Positions 43,633 through 53,153 are shown, counted from the first letter of the stretch. The stretch: 64,000 nt of DNA from Streptomyces montanisoli (GCF_017813245.1 NZ_JAGIQL010000011.1:1-64000), one strand, 5' to 3'. The notes: a model not told the origin generated them from the sequence alone. Made by a program: numbers and translations.

Positions 43633-44802
43633 ATGACCGCAGCGACGACGCCGACCTCGGCCCTCATCCGCCCGTTCACCGTGTCCATCCCGGATGCGGA
43701 GATCGACGACCTGCGGAAGCGACTGGCCAGAACTCGTTGGCCGGATCCGGAGACGGTGGGCGACTGGTCACAAGGGGTGCGCGTGGAGAACGCCAGAGCC
43801 CTGGTCGAGTACTGGGAGCGCGGCTACGACTGGCGGCGCTTCGAGGCCGAGCTCAATCGCTTCCCACAGTTCCTGACCGAGATCGATGGTCTTGACATCC
43901 ACTTCATCCACGTCAGGTCCGAGAATCCCGACGCGATGCCGCTGATCCTCACGCACGGATGGCCGGGCTCGATCGTGGACTTTCTGAAGCTGATCGATCC
44001 GCTGACCGATCCGGTCTCGTACGGCGGAGACGCCGCCGATTCGTTCGACGTCGTCATCCCGTCGCTCCCCGGGTTCGGGTTCTCCCAGAAGCCCACGGAG
44101 ACCGGGTGGATCGTATCCCGGATCGCCGACGCGTGGGTGGAGCTGATGAGGCGCCTCGGCTACACGAAGTGGGCCGCGCAAGGAGGCGATTGGGGTGGCG
44201 TCGTCACCACCGCTCTGGGGGCCATGCAGCCCGAAGGGCTTCTCGGCATTCACCTGAACACCCAGTACGCCTTTCCCGCACAGATTCCCGACGCCGACGC
44301 CTTGTCGCCGGAAGAGCGCCACGCCATGGAGACCGTCGCCCTCTACACCGGCGATCTCGGTGGGTCGAGTCACCTCCAGGGAACGAAGCCGGAGACCGTC
44401 GGATTCGCCCTGGCGGACTCCCCCGCTGGCCAGGCAGCCTGGATCTACGAGAAGTTCCAGTCCAAGACAGAGAACCACGGGCTCGCCGAGGACGCGCTCA
44501 GCATGGACGACATGCTCGACGCCATCTCCCTCTACTGGTTCACCAACAGCGCGGCGTCGTCCGGCCGCATCTACTGGGAGAACAAATCGGCCACGCTCGC
44601 CGGCCCGAAGCTCGCACTTCCGGTCGCGGTGACCGTCTTCCCGAAGGACATCCCACTCCCGCCACGAAGCTGGATCGAGGACACTTACAGCAATCTGGTC
44701 CACTACGGCGAGGCCGACAAGGGCGGGCACTTCGCGGCCTTGGAGCAGCACGAGATCCTCGTCAGTGAGATCCGCACCGGCCTGCGCACCCTCCGTTCCT
44801 GA
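43633..44802 (+). CDS. Epoxide hydrolase, alpha/beta-hydrolase fold
   Basis: A 389-residue enzyme of the bacterial/microsomal epoxide hydrolase family with its N-terminal meander (RPFTVSIPDAEIDDLRKRLARTRWPD). The oxyanion motif HGWPGS, nucleophile Asp186 in GGDWGG, and catalytic His366 in GGHFAALEQ are all present. It would open epoxides to diols; juvenile-hormone and aromatic epoxide hydrolases are relatives. ATG 43633 is preferred to ATG 43627 since GAGGAG (43621-43626) abuts the latter. The operator cluster upstream points to control by the divergent TetR protein, as in xenobiotic response loci. Confidence 0.9.
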   Translation: MTAATTPTSALIRPFTVSIPDAEIDDLRKRLARTRWPDPETVGDWSQGVRVENARALVEYWERGYDWRRFEAELNRFPQFLTEIDGLDIHFIHVRSENPDAMPLILTHGWPGSIVDFLKLIDPLTDPVSYGGDAADSFDVVIPSLPGFGFSQKPTETGWIVSRIADAWVELMRRLGYTKWAAQGGDWGGVVTTALGAMQPEGLLGIHLNTQYAFPAQIPDADALSPEERHAMETVALYTGDLGGSSHLQGTKPETVGFALADSPAGQAAWIYEKFQSKTENHGLAEDALSMDDMLDAISLYWFTNSAASSGRIYWENKSATLAGPKLALPVAVTVFPKDIPLPPRSWIEDTYSNLVHYGEADKGGHFAALEQHEILVSEIRTGLRTLRS

Positions 44803-44817
44803 CGGCAACGCGCGGAC

Positions 44818-45732
44818 TCAGCAGCCGAATTCGGGGACGCCGCCTTCAAGGAAGGCGCGGACCAGGGCGCGGCCCCGGGTGGCAGCGGCGGCATGCTCGG
44901 ACGGGGCTTCGGGTGGCGGGGTGTTCAGGTTGTCGCAGCGGCGGCAGGTGCCTTCGTGCGCCGTTGGGCGGCCGCACTCTGTGCACTCGTGCCAGCGCGG
45001 CGCGGTAGGCGTGACGGCGGGCGGTTCTGCGGCTGGTGGCAGTTTGCGCGTCAGGCGGTCGCGCAGGAAGCCCGACGCGCTGTGGATGCGGTCCGGCAGG
45101 CCGTTCAGGAGGGCGTGGGCGAGGGCGCGTGAGCCGTGGCCGCGTTCCAACCAGGGGGTCACCAGCGGGGCGAGTGCTACAGCCTCGGCCGCGCCGAGGC
45201 GCAGGCGTGGTTCCGGTGCCGTTACGCGATGGAGGAGGGCTGCGGCCTTGCCCATGGCCGTGTCGGGTGCGGGTGTGGGTGTGGGTGTTGGGGGGCTTGC
45301 CTCCCGCCCGGTCGCCCGTGCGCGCTGGCGGGGGAGGGTGGGTTGTTTCTCCGGGTCATTTACGGGGTGAACGCCCGCGTCGTCGGTGGCCAGTGGACCG
45401 GGACCCGGGTCTACGGCACCCGGCGCCGCCGCCCCCTCGGCCCGGGGCACGTCGAAGACATGGACCTGGCTGGTGAATGTGCCGTCCGCCTTGCGTACGC
45501 GTTCTACGAGGTAGTAGCCGAACGCGGTGAGTTCACGCAGCGCCTTCGCCACGGCGAGACGCCCCTGGGGGCTGGTGTCGGCCATCTTGCGGCCGTCCTC
45601 GCGCCAGCCGTCCGGCCTCGACAAGAGGTCGGCGAGCAGGCCACGGGCGGTGTACGACAACCGCCGGTCCTGCAGAACCGTATTGGGTAGGACAGTGAAG
45701 CCGCGCGTAGGGCGGCTACGATGAATGTGCAT
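44818..45732 (-). CDS. Helix-turn-helix protein with C-terminal zinc ribbon
   Basis: A 304-residue protein. An N-terminal winged-helix-like domain (GFTVLPNTVLQD, LSYTARGLLADLLSRPDGW, LRELTAFGYYLVERVRKADG) resembles replication-initiator/DnaD-type HTH domains common in Streptomyces accessory DNA. A proline/threonine-rich linker follows (PPTPTPTPAPDT). The C-terminus has a CTECGRPTAHEGTCRRC zinc ribbon. It may bind DNA at a plasmid- or island-derived locus; the function is not known. The start at 45732 (MHIHRSRPT) is favoured over a frame open to 45828, though the nearest AAGGAG is 13 bp away. Confidence 0.72.
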   Translation of the reverse strand: MHIHRSRPTRGFTVLPNTVLQDRRLSYTARGLLADLLSRPDGWREDGRKMADTSPQGRLAVAKALRELTAFGYYLVERVRKADGTFTSQVHVFDVPRAEGAAAPGAVDPGPGPLATDDAGVHPVNDPEKQPTLPRQRARATGREASPPTPTPTPAPDTAMGKAAALLHRVTAPEPRLRLGAAEAVALAPLVTPWLERGHGSRALAHALLNGLPDRIHSASGFLRDRLTRKLPPAAEPPAVTPTAPRWHECTECGRPTAHEGTCRRCDNLNTPPPEAPSEHAAAATRGRALVRAFLEGGVPEFGC

Positions 45733-45847
45733 GGGGAGTGGTCGCTCCTTGTGCCCGGCCCCGTAGCGTTGGCGCGCTGCGGGGTCATCTATTGAGTTTG
45801 TCGCAACAGACGGTATCACGGTGTTCACATATCGTCACCCATACGTA

Positions 45848-45891
45848 CGGGTCGGGCCCGAGAGCGGCCTTCCGCTCTCGGGCCCGACCCG
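45848..45891 (-). terminator. Very strong hairpin after the DUF397 gene
   Basis: A perfect 20-bp stem (45848-45867 / 45872-45891) with a CCTT loop. It begins 7 bp beyond the DUF397 stop on the minus strand and should end the XRE-DUF397 transcript, insulating the HTH/zinc-ribbon gene. Confidence 0.85.
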
Positions 45892-45897
45892 GTTGGT

Positions 45898-46089
45898 TCA
45901 GACGGCGGACGCGAACCGCACGAACTGCTCCCAGGTCCCTCCGTCCACGGCGAAGGCCGGACGCGTCACGTCCTTGGAGTCGCGTACGTGGACGGCCTGT
46001 TCGCCGAGCGCGACCTCCACGCAGCTGTCACCCTGGCTTCCGCTGTAGCTGGACTTGAACCAGGCGAGCTCTCCCGTACCACTGCTCAT
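45898..46089 (-). CDS. DUF397 domain protein
   Basis: A 63-residue protein with the DUF397 pattern: WFKSSYSGSQGDSCVEVA, VHVRDSKD, then FAVDGGTWEQFVRF. Such small acidic proteins pair with XRE-DUF5753 regulators in Streptomyces (the whiJ-type system) and are thought to antagonise them. The start overlaps the regulator stop (46086-46089), so the two are coupled. Confidence 0.88.
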   Translation of the reverse strand: MSSGTGELAWFKSSYSGSQGDSCVEVALGEQAVHVRDSKDVTRPAFAVDGGTWEQFVRFASAV

Positions 46090-46997
46090 GCCTCTCCTCG
46101 CATTCGCTCCAGCAAGGCCCGGGATTCCTTTGGGTTCAGGGCCTGCGAACGCAGTGTGTCATAGCGCTGACAGAGGACACTCACCTCTTTCGCATCGGAG
46201 ATCAGCCGACCGTTCTCCTGGCCCTCGGAGTATCCGAGCCGCCGTCCCTCCGCCGTCTCCAGTACCTGCACCGGGCCGTCCAGGCAGGCGTGCAGCCCCG
46301 CCTCCAGCGGCACCACCTGCAACGTGACGTTGCGCGGCGCGCTGCGTTCCAGGACGTGGTCGAAGAGATCGCGCATCGCCTCCGCGTCTCCGAACCTGCG
46401 CCGGAACACGTGCTCTTCGACGATGAAGCTGAACGGCACCCTCGGCCGCTCACGCATCATCGCCTGACGTTCCATCCGCGCCGCGAGCTGCGTTTCCAGT
46501 TCCTCATCCGTCCGCAGCGGGATCGTGCCCTCGAACACCGCCCGCGCGTAGGCTTCCGACTGCAAGAGCCCCGGCACGAGCCGGCACTCGTACGTGCACA
46601 GGCCCACCGCCTCACGCTCCAGCCGCGCCCACCGCCGGAACCAGGCCGCGAAGCCGGCCTCGCCCCGGCTGAGGTGACGGGCGGCCTTGCGCAGCGCGCC
46701 CGTGTTGCCGAGGGCCTCCTCCGCACGCTCCACGAACGCCTCGTCCGGCATCCGGCGACCCAACTCCACGGACTCGACCGTGTGCTTGGAGTACTGGACC
46801 CGTGCGCCGAGATCGACGCGGCTCAGCCCCGCATGCTCGCGCAGGGCCTGGACGACCGCGCCGAACGTGCGCAGACTGTCCGACGGGTGCGGCTCCCGCT
46901 CACATTCCGATGCTGGAACCGCCGCCACCGCCGCCACCCCGCCGACGCTTCCCGCGCCCGCCTCGGTCCCCGCCTCGGCCCCTTCGCCGTTGCCCAT
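46086..46997 (-). CDS. XRE family regulator with DUF5753 domain (WhiJ-like)
   Basis: A 303-residue protein. Residues about 45-105 form an XRE HTH (VVQALREHAGLSRVDLGARV, YSKHTVESVELGRRMP). From about 125 comes the DUF5753 domain (WFRRWARLEREAVGLCTYECRLVPGLLQSEAYARA in pieces: RLEREA, VPGLLQSEAYA; FIVEEHVFRR; LQVVPLEAG). WhiJ-like regulators control development and antibiotic timing in Streptomyces. The start at 46997 (MGNGEGAEAG) is a best guess; codons further upstream are Arg-rich and not family-like. It overlaps DUF397 downstream and is divergent from the ATPase gene. Confidence 0.85.
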   Translation of the reverse strand: MGNGEGAEAGTEAGAGSVGGVAAVAAVPASECEREPHPSDSLRTFGAVVQALREHAGLSRVDLGARVQYSKHTVESVELGRRMPDEAFVERAEEALGNTGALRKAARHLSRGEAGFAAWFRRWARLEREAVGLCTYECRLVPGLLQSEAYARAVFEGTIPLRTDEELETQLAARMERQAMMRERPRVPFSFIVEEHVFRRRFGDAEAMRDLFDHVLERSAPRNVTLQVVPLEAGLHACLDGPVQVLETAEGRRLGYSEGQENGRLISDAKEVSVLCQRYDTLRSQALNPKESRALLERMRGEA

Positions 46998-47176
46998 CCC
47001 CGTCCGCCCCTCTCCCGGTTCGCGCCCAGCGACCGCGACCGGTCGTCGCCGTCCCCGCGCTCGGGACTCAGCGTGACGGAAACGACCCGTACCGTCCACC
47101 CTCCGTGCCCGTACGCTGACGCAGCGTACGGGGCGAACCGCTCGCCTCCCCCGCCTCCGGCGGCCACGCTGGCCGC

Positions 47177-47626
47177 ATGAAACAGGTCGCGCCCCTCGCT
47201 CCCGTCCCTGCCCGTACGTTCTCCCAGCTGCTGTCGTCGACGCGGCGCGGTGCCCGGCTCGCCCGGCTGCTGACCGTGACCGAGCTGCACGCGTGGGGCG
47301 CCGCCCCGGACCTCACGGAGCATGCCGAACTCGTCGTCGGGGAACTCGCCGCGAACGCCGTGCTGCACGGCCGGGCGAACGGCCGCGACTTCCGGCTCGG
47401 GCTCGTCTTCGACCCGTCGCATGGACGCCTGCGCATCGACGTCACCGACGCGCGCGGCGACCGCAGTCCGCAACCGCCCGGCGCGAGCCCCGATCCCGAC
47501 GCGCTGTGCCCCGGCGGGCGCGGCCTGCTGCTCGTCGCCGCGCTCGCCGACTCCTGGGACACCGTCCCCTACCCGCCCAGCGGCAAGACCGTCCGCGCCT
47601 TCCTCACCGGCCCGCCTCGCGCCTGA
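47177..47626 (+). CDS. HATPase-type anti-sigma/regulatory kinase-like protein
   Basis: A 149-residue GHKL ATPase domain protein of the RsbW/SpoIIAB-like class: N-box ELVVGELAANAVLHG, a DVTDARG segment (G1-type), and GGRGLLLVAALAD (G2). These bind ATP and either sequester sigma factors or partner XRE-DUF397 pairs. It is divergent from the XRE-DUF5753 gene, completing the triad often seen around Streptomyces whiJ paralogues. A link to the SigB-family factor at 3571 is possible but unsupported. Confidence 0.85.
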   Translation: MKQVAPLAPVPARTFSQLLSSTRRGARLARLLTVTELHAWGAAPDLTEHAELVVGELAANAVLHGRANGRDFRLGLVFDPSHGRLRIDVTDARGDRSPQPPGASPDPDALCPGGRGLLLVAALADSWDTVPYPPSGKTVRAFLTGPPRA

Positions 47627-47680
47627 AGGGCGGGGAGGGAAGCGGCATGCACGTCGGCGGCACGTCGGCGGTCTCTCCCG

Positions 47681-48217
47681 TCAGCCGCGACCCGCCCACT
47701 CCTCGTGCAGGAGCCCGAGCACGGCCTCGTCGGTGTGCGTGCCGTAGCCCCAGGCGGAGCGGCGCAGGGTGCCCTCGTGGGTGAAACCCGCACGCAGGGC
47801 CGCCTTGATCATGGACTGGTTGTCGCCGGCCGTCTCGATCTGCAGCCGGTGCAGGCCGCGTACCGCGAAGCCGTACTCGCACAGCACGCGCACCACGTCG
47901 AGGCCGAGGCCGCGGCCGCGGAACCCGGGGCGAAGCGAAATGCCCAGGTGGGCACGGCGGTTGTAGGTGTCGATGCCCCACAGGAGGGCCTCGCCGGCGA
48001 GCTCGGCGGTGGCGAGCAGTTCGACGGAGAAGTAGGCGATGTCGCTGCTGTCGTCCTGCGTCGCGTACGGGGAGTTCTTCGAGCCGACGGGTATCGGTCG
48101 CCAGGGCGCGGAGTCGGCCACGGCCTGGGTCCTGACATCGTCGTAGAGTTCGGAGTGGAGGACGGCTACGTCCTCCTCGTGTCGGGCCCTGAGCCCGATC
48201 TGCTGGCCTCGGATCAC
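47681..48217 (-). CDS. GNAT family N-acetyltransferase
   Basis: A 178-residue acetyltransferase. It begins (GTG 48217) with IRGQQIGLRARHEEDVAVL, the standard start of RimJ/RimL-type GNAT proteins, and carries LRPGFRGRGLGLDVVRVL, the acetyl-CoA pyrophosphate loop (R-G-x-G-L/G), and a final MIKAALRAGFTHEG block. The acceptor is unknown. A TTG at 48268 would extend it but the added residues are not family-like. Confidence 0.82.
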   Translation of the reverse strand: MIRGQQIGLRARHEEDVAVLHSELYDDVRTQAVADSAPWRPIPVGSKNSPYATQDDSSDIAYFSVELLATAELAGEALLWGIDTYNRRAHLGISLRPGFRGRGLGLDVVRVLCEYGFAVRGLHRLQIETAGDNQSMIKAALRAGFTHEGTLRRSAWGYGTHTDEAVLGLLHEEWAGRG

Positions 48218-48315
48218 GGCCCATTCGTATCCGACGACTTCGGCAACCGGCAAGCCGCCCGGCGGCAAGCCGGCGTACCGCCGTCATGCGCCCGGCGCCG
48301 CCCGGCGCATGACGC

Positions 48316-49278
48316 TCACCTCATCAGGCGGTCCCCGAGGGGGCTGCGCGAGTACAGCATGGTGTGCCCGTGGCGGGCCCGGTCCACCAGGCCCGCCCGG
48401 TGCAGGACACCCAGGTGCTGGCTGACGGCACCCTGGCTGAGGCCGAGTCTGCGGGCCAGTTCCGTGGTGTGCATCGGCTCGGCGACACACTCCAGGATTT
48501 GGGCGCGGCTGCGGCCCACCAGGTCGGCGAGGGCGGACCCGGCGGGCACGGAGGCGGTGCCCCAGGCGGTACCGCGGCCGCGCGCCGGGTACCACAGGCG
48601 CGGGGGCTGCGAGTAGTCGATGAGGGTGACCGCGCGGTTGCAGAACAGTGACGGGGTGAAGGTGAGGCCGCGGCCGCGCACGTCCTCGTCGGTGTCGACA
48701 CCGGGCTCGTCCACGTTGAGCGCGCCGTTGCTCCAACTCAGCCCGCGGTCGATGTCGTTGAACAGCCCTTGCACGCCGGCGTCGGTCAGCCGTCTGGCCC
48801 GGTAGAGCACATCGGCCTCCAGGATGGCGCACAGGCGGGGCCAGTGCGGTTCGAGAACGAGCCGCCAGTACGCCTCCAGGGCATCGGTGATCTCCTCCAG
48901 CAGCCCGCGGGGGTCGTCGGCGACGGACGCCAGACGCGGGTGCAGGGCACGGCCGTTGGCGGCGTTGGCGAGGTCGCGGGCCACTGTTCCGGTGTCGGTG
49001 GCGCGCACGGCGGCCAACTCGTCGCGGATGTCGGGCCTCGGCTGCGCGGGGTGCGGGGTGAGGAAGTCGGGCAGGAAGCCGCCGGTGCCGACGAGAGCCT
49101 GGAGCAGTTGCCACTCCAGGCGGCTCAGATGCTGCCCCGAGGTGCGCACAAGCGGCTGGTGGATGGCGTACTTGGCCGGGTTCTGCCAGATCCACAGGCT
49201 CATCACGGTCTCCTGCAGCGGGGAGCAGGCGAACCGGACCGAGGCGAGGTCGTCAGCGTCGAATCGCAGCACCAACAT
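48316..49278 (-). CDS. ArsR/SmtB-type regulator with DUF5937 N-terminus
   Basis: A 320-residue protein. The N-terminal 230 residues match DUF5937 (FACSPLQETVMSLW, EPHWPRLCAILEADVLYRARRL in pieces). The C-terminal 70 residues are a winged helix (MHTTELARRLGLSQGAVSQHLGVLHRAGLVDRAR in pieces: TTELARRLGLSQGAVSQHL). There is no ArsR-type metal Cys pair, so it is not obviously metal-responsive. It is divergent from the NRPS gene with 56 bp between, making it the best candidate for a pathway regulator. The ATG at 49278 overlaps a weak inverted repeat. Confidence 0.85.
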   Translation of the reverse strand: MLVLRFDADDLASVRFACSPLQETVMSLWIWQNPAKYAIHQPLVRTSGQHLSRLEWQLLQALVGTGGFLPDFLTPHPAQPRPDIRDELAAVRATDTGTVARDLANAANGRALHPRLASVADDPRGLLEEITDALEAYWRLVLEPHWPRLCAILEADVLYRARRLTDAGVQGLFNDIDRGLSWSNGALNVDEPGVDTDEDVRGRGLTFTPSLFCNRAVTLIDYSQPPRLWYPARGRGTAWGTASVPAGSALADLVGRSRAQILECVAEPMHTTELARRLGLSQGAVSQHLGVLHRAGLVDRARHGHTMLYSRSPLGDRLMR

Positions 49279-49293
49279 TCAGCCCAGACTAAA
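49278..49293. promoter_or_regulatory. Imperfect inverted repeat between the ArsR-type regulator and the NRPS gene
   Basis: TTCAG-N6-CTAAA (one mismatch) at the regulator's start codon and about 42 bp before the NRPS start. Its position fits a shared operator, but the arms are short. Confidence 0.3.
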
Positions 49294-49334
49294 TCCTTCG
49301 CCGCCGGGGCACCCCGGGAACTTGGATATCGGCC

Positions 49335-52300
49335 ATGCCCACCCGCCCAGTCGATCCTTCGACGGCGCGTGCCGGGAACCGGATCACCCCTTCCGGAGCC
49401 CCGAGCACAGCGCCCTTCGAGCCCGTCGAGCCCACTCCCGCTTCGACCCCCCGGACCTCGGCCTTACCGCATACGCCGCTGTCCTCCGCGCAGCGCGCCC
49501 TGTGGCTGCTGGACCGTATGCATCCCGGATCGTCGCAGTACAACGTGCCACTGGCGATGCGGCTGCGCGGGCCGCTCGACGCGGACGCCCTCGCCTCGGC
49601 GCTGACCAGGCTGGCCGAACGCCACGAGATCCTGCGCACCGTCTTCCCCTTGCACGGTGACGAGCCGTACCAGCGGGTGCGAGCGGAAGCACACGTTCCC
49701 GTGGAGTACGTCGACCTGACCGGTGTTCCGGTCGGTGAGCGCGACGCCGCCTGCGCCGCGGAGATCCGGCGCCGTGCCGAGGAACCGTTCGACCTGGCGG
49801 CCGGTCCGCTGCTGCGGGCCTCGCTGGTGCGCACCGGAGCAGAGGAGCAGGTGTTCGGCCTGTTCCTGCACCACATCGTGTGCGACGGGCCGTCGCTGCA
49901 CCTCCTCTTCGACGAACTCGACGTGTTCTACCGGCAGGCCATCGGCACGGGCCGCGACGGCACCGGTGCCGGTGAGGGTGGCGACGCCGGCCTTCGAGTA
50001 CCGCGGCTCGCGGCGCAGTTCGCCGACTACGCGGTGAAGCAGCGGGAGTGGGCGGCCGACGAGAGGGGCATTGCCTGGTGGCTTGAGCACCTCGCGGGCG
50101 CACCCAGCACCCTCGCTCTGCCCACCGACCACCCCAGGCCCGCCGTCCGCAGCGGCCGCGGCGCCACCCACTGCGCGCGGCTGACCGGCGCCCTCGTCGC
50201 GGAGTGCACCGCCCTCGCCCGGCGCGAACGCGCCACCCCGTTCCTGGTGATGACCGCCGCCTACGCGGCCCTCCTCAGCCGCCTCACCGGCGCCCGTGAC
50301 CTGCTCGTCGGCACTCCCGTCGCGGGCCGCTCCGAGACCGAGTACGAGCCGCTCATCGGGCCGTTCGTGAACACGGTGCCGCTGCGCGTCGACCTCTCGG
50401 GCGACCCCGCCTTCACGCACCTGGTGCGCCGGGTGCGCACCGCGACCCTCCAGGCCGCGGGGCACGCCGGCATCCCTTTCGAGACCCTGGTGGACCGCCT
50501 GCGGGTGGCCCGCGACCCGGCGGTGCCGCCGCTGGTCCAGGCGATGCTCACCTTCGAATCGGAGCCGCTGGCCCGGCCACGGCTGGCCGGCGTGGACAGC
50601 GAACTGCTGCAACTGTTCACGGACACCGCCAAGTTCGATTTCGACCTGATGATCGTGAAGTCCGCCGACGGCAGCGGCGACTACGACTGCTGTCTCACCT
50701 ACGACACCGACCTGTTCGAGGCCGCCACCGTCGCCGCCTTCTGTGAACGCTTCCAGGCACTGCTCACCGCCGTCACCCGCGACCCGGAACTGCCCCTGCA
50801 CCGCCTTCCGCTGCTCACCGAGGCCGAGGCCCGCGCGGCGGCCACCGAGTGGAATCCGGAGCCGGCCCCGCGCACCGCACCGCTCCCGCCGGTGCACGAA
50901 CAGGTCGCGGAGCAAGCCCGCATCCGCCCCACCGCTCCCGCCGTCAGCGTCACCCGTGCCCCCGGGCCCGGAGGAGAACGAGACGCGGCGGGCGTCGAGG
51001 TGACGTATGCGGAACTCGACCGGCGCGCCGATGACCTCGCCCGCCGCCTGCGTGCCGAAGGCGCGGGCCCCGGCACGGTCATCGGCATCCTGCTGCCGCG
51101 CGGCGCCCACCTGGTGACCGCACTGCTCGGCGTGCTCAAGTCAGGCGCCGCCTACACCCCGCTCGACGTCACCCACCCCGCGGGCCACCTCGCCCGGGTC
51201 ACCGAACTCGCCGCGGTACGGCACGTACTGACCGACACCGAGAACGCCGCCCGCCTCCGCGACCTGCCGGTACGCCCCTTGCTCATGGACGAGCCCGACG
51301 CGCCGGACCAGGCGGACGGTGCAGACCGGGCGGACGGTACGGACCAGGTGATCGGTACGGACGGGCAGGCCCCCGGCGACCTGGCCTATGCCATCTTCAC
51401 CTCCGGATCCACCGGCGTGCCCAAGGGCGTCGCCGTACCGCACAGCGCTCTCGCCAACCACGCCATCGCCGTACGCGACCGCTTCGCACTCACCGCCGAT
51501 GACCGGGTACTGCAGTTCGCCGCCGCCGCCTTCGACGTGGCCGCCGAGGAAATCCTGCCGACCCTCGCCGCAGGCGGCTGTGTCCTGCCGAGCCCCGAAC
51601 CCCCGCCGCCCGCCGCGGAGCTGACGGGCCTGCTCGACGCGGCCAGCGCCACCGTGGCCAATCTGCCCGCCAGCTACTGGCAGCGCTGGACCGCCGCCAT
51701 CGCCGGCGGCACCGCCACCGCCCCGATCACCCTGCGCCTCCTCGTCGTCGGCAGTGAACCCGTCGACCCGGCCGCCCTCGCCACCTGGTCCCAGTACACC
51801 GGCATCCCCGTGATCAACGCCTACGGACTCACCGAGACCACGATCACCTCACTCACCCACACCACCGGCGACGTCCCCCTGGGGCGCCCGGTGCCCGTGG
51901 GCACCCCTATCGACGGGGTGCGCGCCTATGTCCTCGACGGCGACCTCCAGCAACTGCCGCCCGGCGCCACCGGCGAACTGTTCATCGGCGGTGCGGGACT
52001 GGCCCGCGGCTACCTCGGCGCACCCGCCACCACCGCCGACCGCTTCCTGCCCGACCCCTTCGCCCCCGGCCCCGGCGCCCGCATGCACCGCACCGGCGAC
52101 CTGGCCAGGCGGCACCCGGACGGCACCCTGGAGGTCGTCGGCCGGATCGACGAACAGCTCAAGGTGCGCGGCTACCGCATTGAACCCGGCGGTGTCGAGG
52201 CCGCCCTGTGCACCCATCCCGACGTGGTACAGGCCGCCGTCACGGCCAGGCCCGGCAGCGACGGCACACCCCGCCTCGCCGGCTATGTCGTCACCCGCTC

Positions 52301-52802
52301 CGGTGCCGTGCCCGAGGACCTGCGCGCCCATCTCGCCGGCCGGCTGCCGGTGCACCTGGTGCCCGGTGTACTCACCCATCTGCCGTCCCTGCCGCTGTCC
52401 ACCAGCGGCAAGGTCGACCGCAAAGCCCTACCGGACCCCGCTCCCGCCGCGCCGGCCACGACCGCCGGTCCTGCCGCGGTGCCCGGTACCGACCTGGAGC
52501 GGTTCCTCGCGGGCACCTGGCAGGACGTACTGGATCTGGAACGCGTCGGCATCCACGACAACTTCTTCGACCTCGGCGGCACCTCCTTCACCCTGGCCAC
52601 CGTCCACGGCCGCCTCAGCGACCGGCTCGGCCGACGGCTTCCCCTGGTCAGCCTGTACGAGCACCCCACCATCTCGGCCCTCGCCGGCCACCTCGGCACC
52701 GCCGGGCAGGACACCGCCCCCTCCGCCGACCGGTCGGCGGCCGCCGACCGGCTCGCCGCCGGCCGCAGCCGCCTCGGACAGCGCCGCCGCGGCCGCACCT
52801 GA
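49335..52802 (+). CDS. NRPS module C-A-T
   Basis: A 1155-residue single-module synthetase. Condensation domain (about 45-475) with HHIVCDG at 179-185, intact. Adenylation domain (about 510-1040) with FTSGSTGVPKG, FDVAAEE, NAYGLTET, TGDL and the GKVDRK Lys loop. Thiolation domain with FFDLGGTSF, Ser1084. By eye the specificity residues read roughly D-V-E-N-V-G-A-I-T-K; I do not know a firm match, though an acidic position 239 can accompany basic or polar substrates. There is no epimerase or thioesterase. It starts the gene cluster and is followed by its MbtH partner. The N-terminal C domain implies that it takes an aminoacyl or acyl donor from another carrier. Confidence 0.92.
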   Translation: MPTRPVDPSTARAGNRITPSGAPSTAPFEPVEPTPASTPRTSALPHTPLSSAQRALWLLDRMHPGSSQYNVPLAMRLRGPLDADALASALTRLAERHEILRTVFPLHGDEPYQRVRAEAHVPVEYVDLTGVPVGERDAACAAEIRRRAEEPFDLAAGPLLRASLVRTGAEEQVFGLFLHHIVCDGPSLHLLFDELDVFYRQAIGTGRDGTGAGEGGDAGLRVPRLAAQFADYAVKQREWAADERGIAWWLEHLAGAPSTLALPTDHPRPAVRSGRGATHCARLTGALVAECTALARRERATPFLVMTAAYAALLSRLTGARDLLVGTPVAGRSETEYEPLIGPFVNTVPLRVDLSGDPAFTHLVRRVRTATLQAAGHAGIPFETLVDRLRVARDPAVPPLVQAMLTFESEPLARPRLAGVDSELLQLFTDTAKFDFDLMIVKSADGSGDYDCCLTYDTDLFEAATVAAFCERFQALLTAVTRDPELPLHRLPLLTEAEARAAATEWNPEPAPRTAPLPPVHEQVAEQARIRPTAPAVSVTRAPGPGGERDAAGVEVTYAELDRRADDLARRLRAEGAGPGTVIGILLPRGAHLVTALLGVLKSGAAYTPLDVTHPAGHLARVTELAAVRHVLTDTENAARLRDLPVRPLLMDEPDAPDQADGADRADGTDQVIGTDGQAPGDLAYAIFTSGSTGVPKGVAVPHSALANHAIAVRDRFALTADDRVLQFAAAAFDVAAEEILPTLAAGGCVLPSPEPPPPAAELTGLLDAASATVANLPASYWQRWTAAIAGGTATAPITLRLLVVGSEPVDPAALATWSQYTGIPVINAYGLTETTITSLTHTTGDVPLGRPVPVGTPIDGVRAYVLDGDLQQLPPGATGELFIGGAGLARGYLGAPATTADRFLPDPFAPGPGARMHRTGDLARRHPDGTLEVVGRIDEQLKVRGYRIEPGGVEAALCTHPDVVQAAVTARPGSDGTPRLAGYVVTRSGAVPEDLRAHLAGRLPVHLVPGVLTHLPSLPLSTSGKVDRKALPDPAPAAPATTAGPAAVPGTDLERFLAGTWQDVLDLERVGIHDNFFDLGGTSFTLATVHGRLSDRLGRRLPLVSLYEHPTISALAGHLGTAGQDTAPSADRSAAADRLAAGRSRLGQRRRGRT

Positions 52803-52949
52803 CCCGCCGCGTACGGGGCTGCCGTGTCCGGCCCGCACCCGCAACCCCGCGCGGGCCCGCCCGCTCGGGCCCGAGTGCCCCGCACGGGGCACGCCCACGC
52901 CCCCACCTACCCGACTCGCCGCCCGAGTCGCCGGCAGAAAGGTCTCCAC

Positions 52950-53153
52950 GTGTCCCGGGACTCCGCGGAGCGACAGTACGTCGTGGTCCGCAACGACGAA
53001 GAGCAGTACTCGATCTGGCCCGCCGACCGCACCCTCCCATCGGGCTGGCACGCCCAGGACGTCACCGGCGGCAAGGACGAGTGCCTCGCCCACATCACCC
53101 GCGTGTGGACCGATCTGCGTCCCCGCACGCTTCGTGAAGCGGCAGGTCACTGA
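52950..53153 (+). CDS. MbtH-like NRPS chaperone
   Basis: A 67-residue MbtH family protein from GTG 52950 (AAAGGT upstream): YVVVRNDEEQYSIWPADRTLPSGWH, then GGKDECLAHITRVWTDLRP (in pieces: NDEEQYSIWP, PSGWH, CLAHI..VWTDLRP). The conserved Trp and Ser/Leu residues that clasp the adenylation domain are present. MbtH proteins are needed for folding or activity of many A domains; it probably serves one or both A domains of the cluster. It lies 147 bp after the NRPS gene and ends 1 bp before the exporter start. Confidence 0.92.
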   Translation: MSRDSAERQYVVVRNDEEQYSIWPADRTLPSGWHAQDVTGGKDECLAHITRVWTDLRPRTLREAAGH

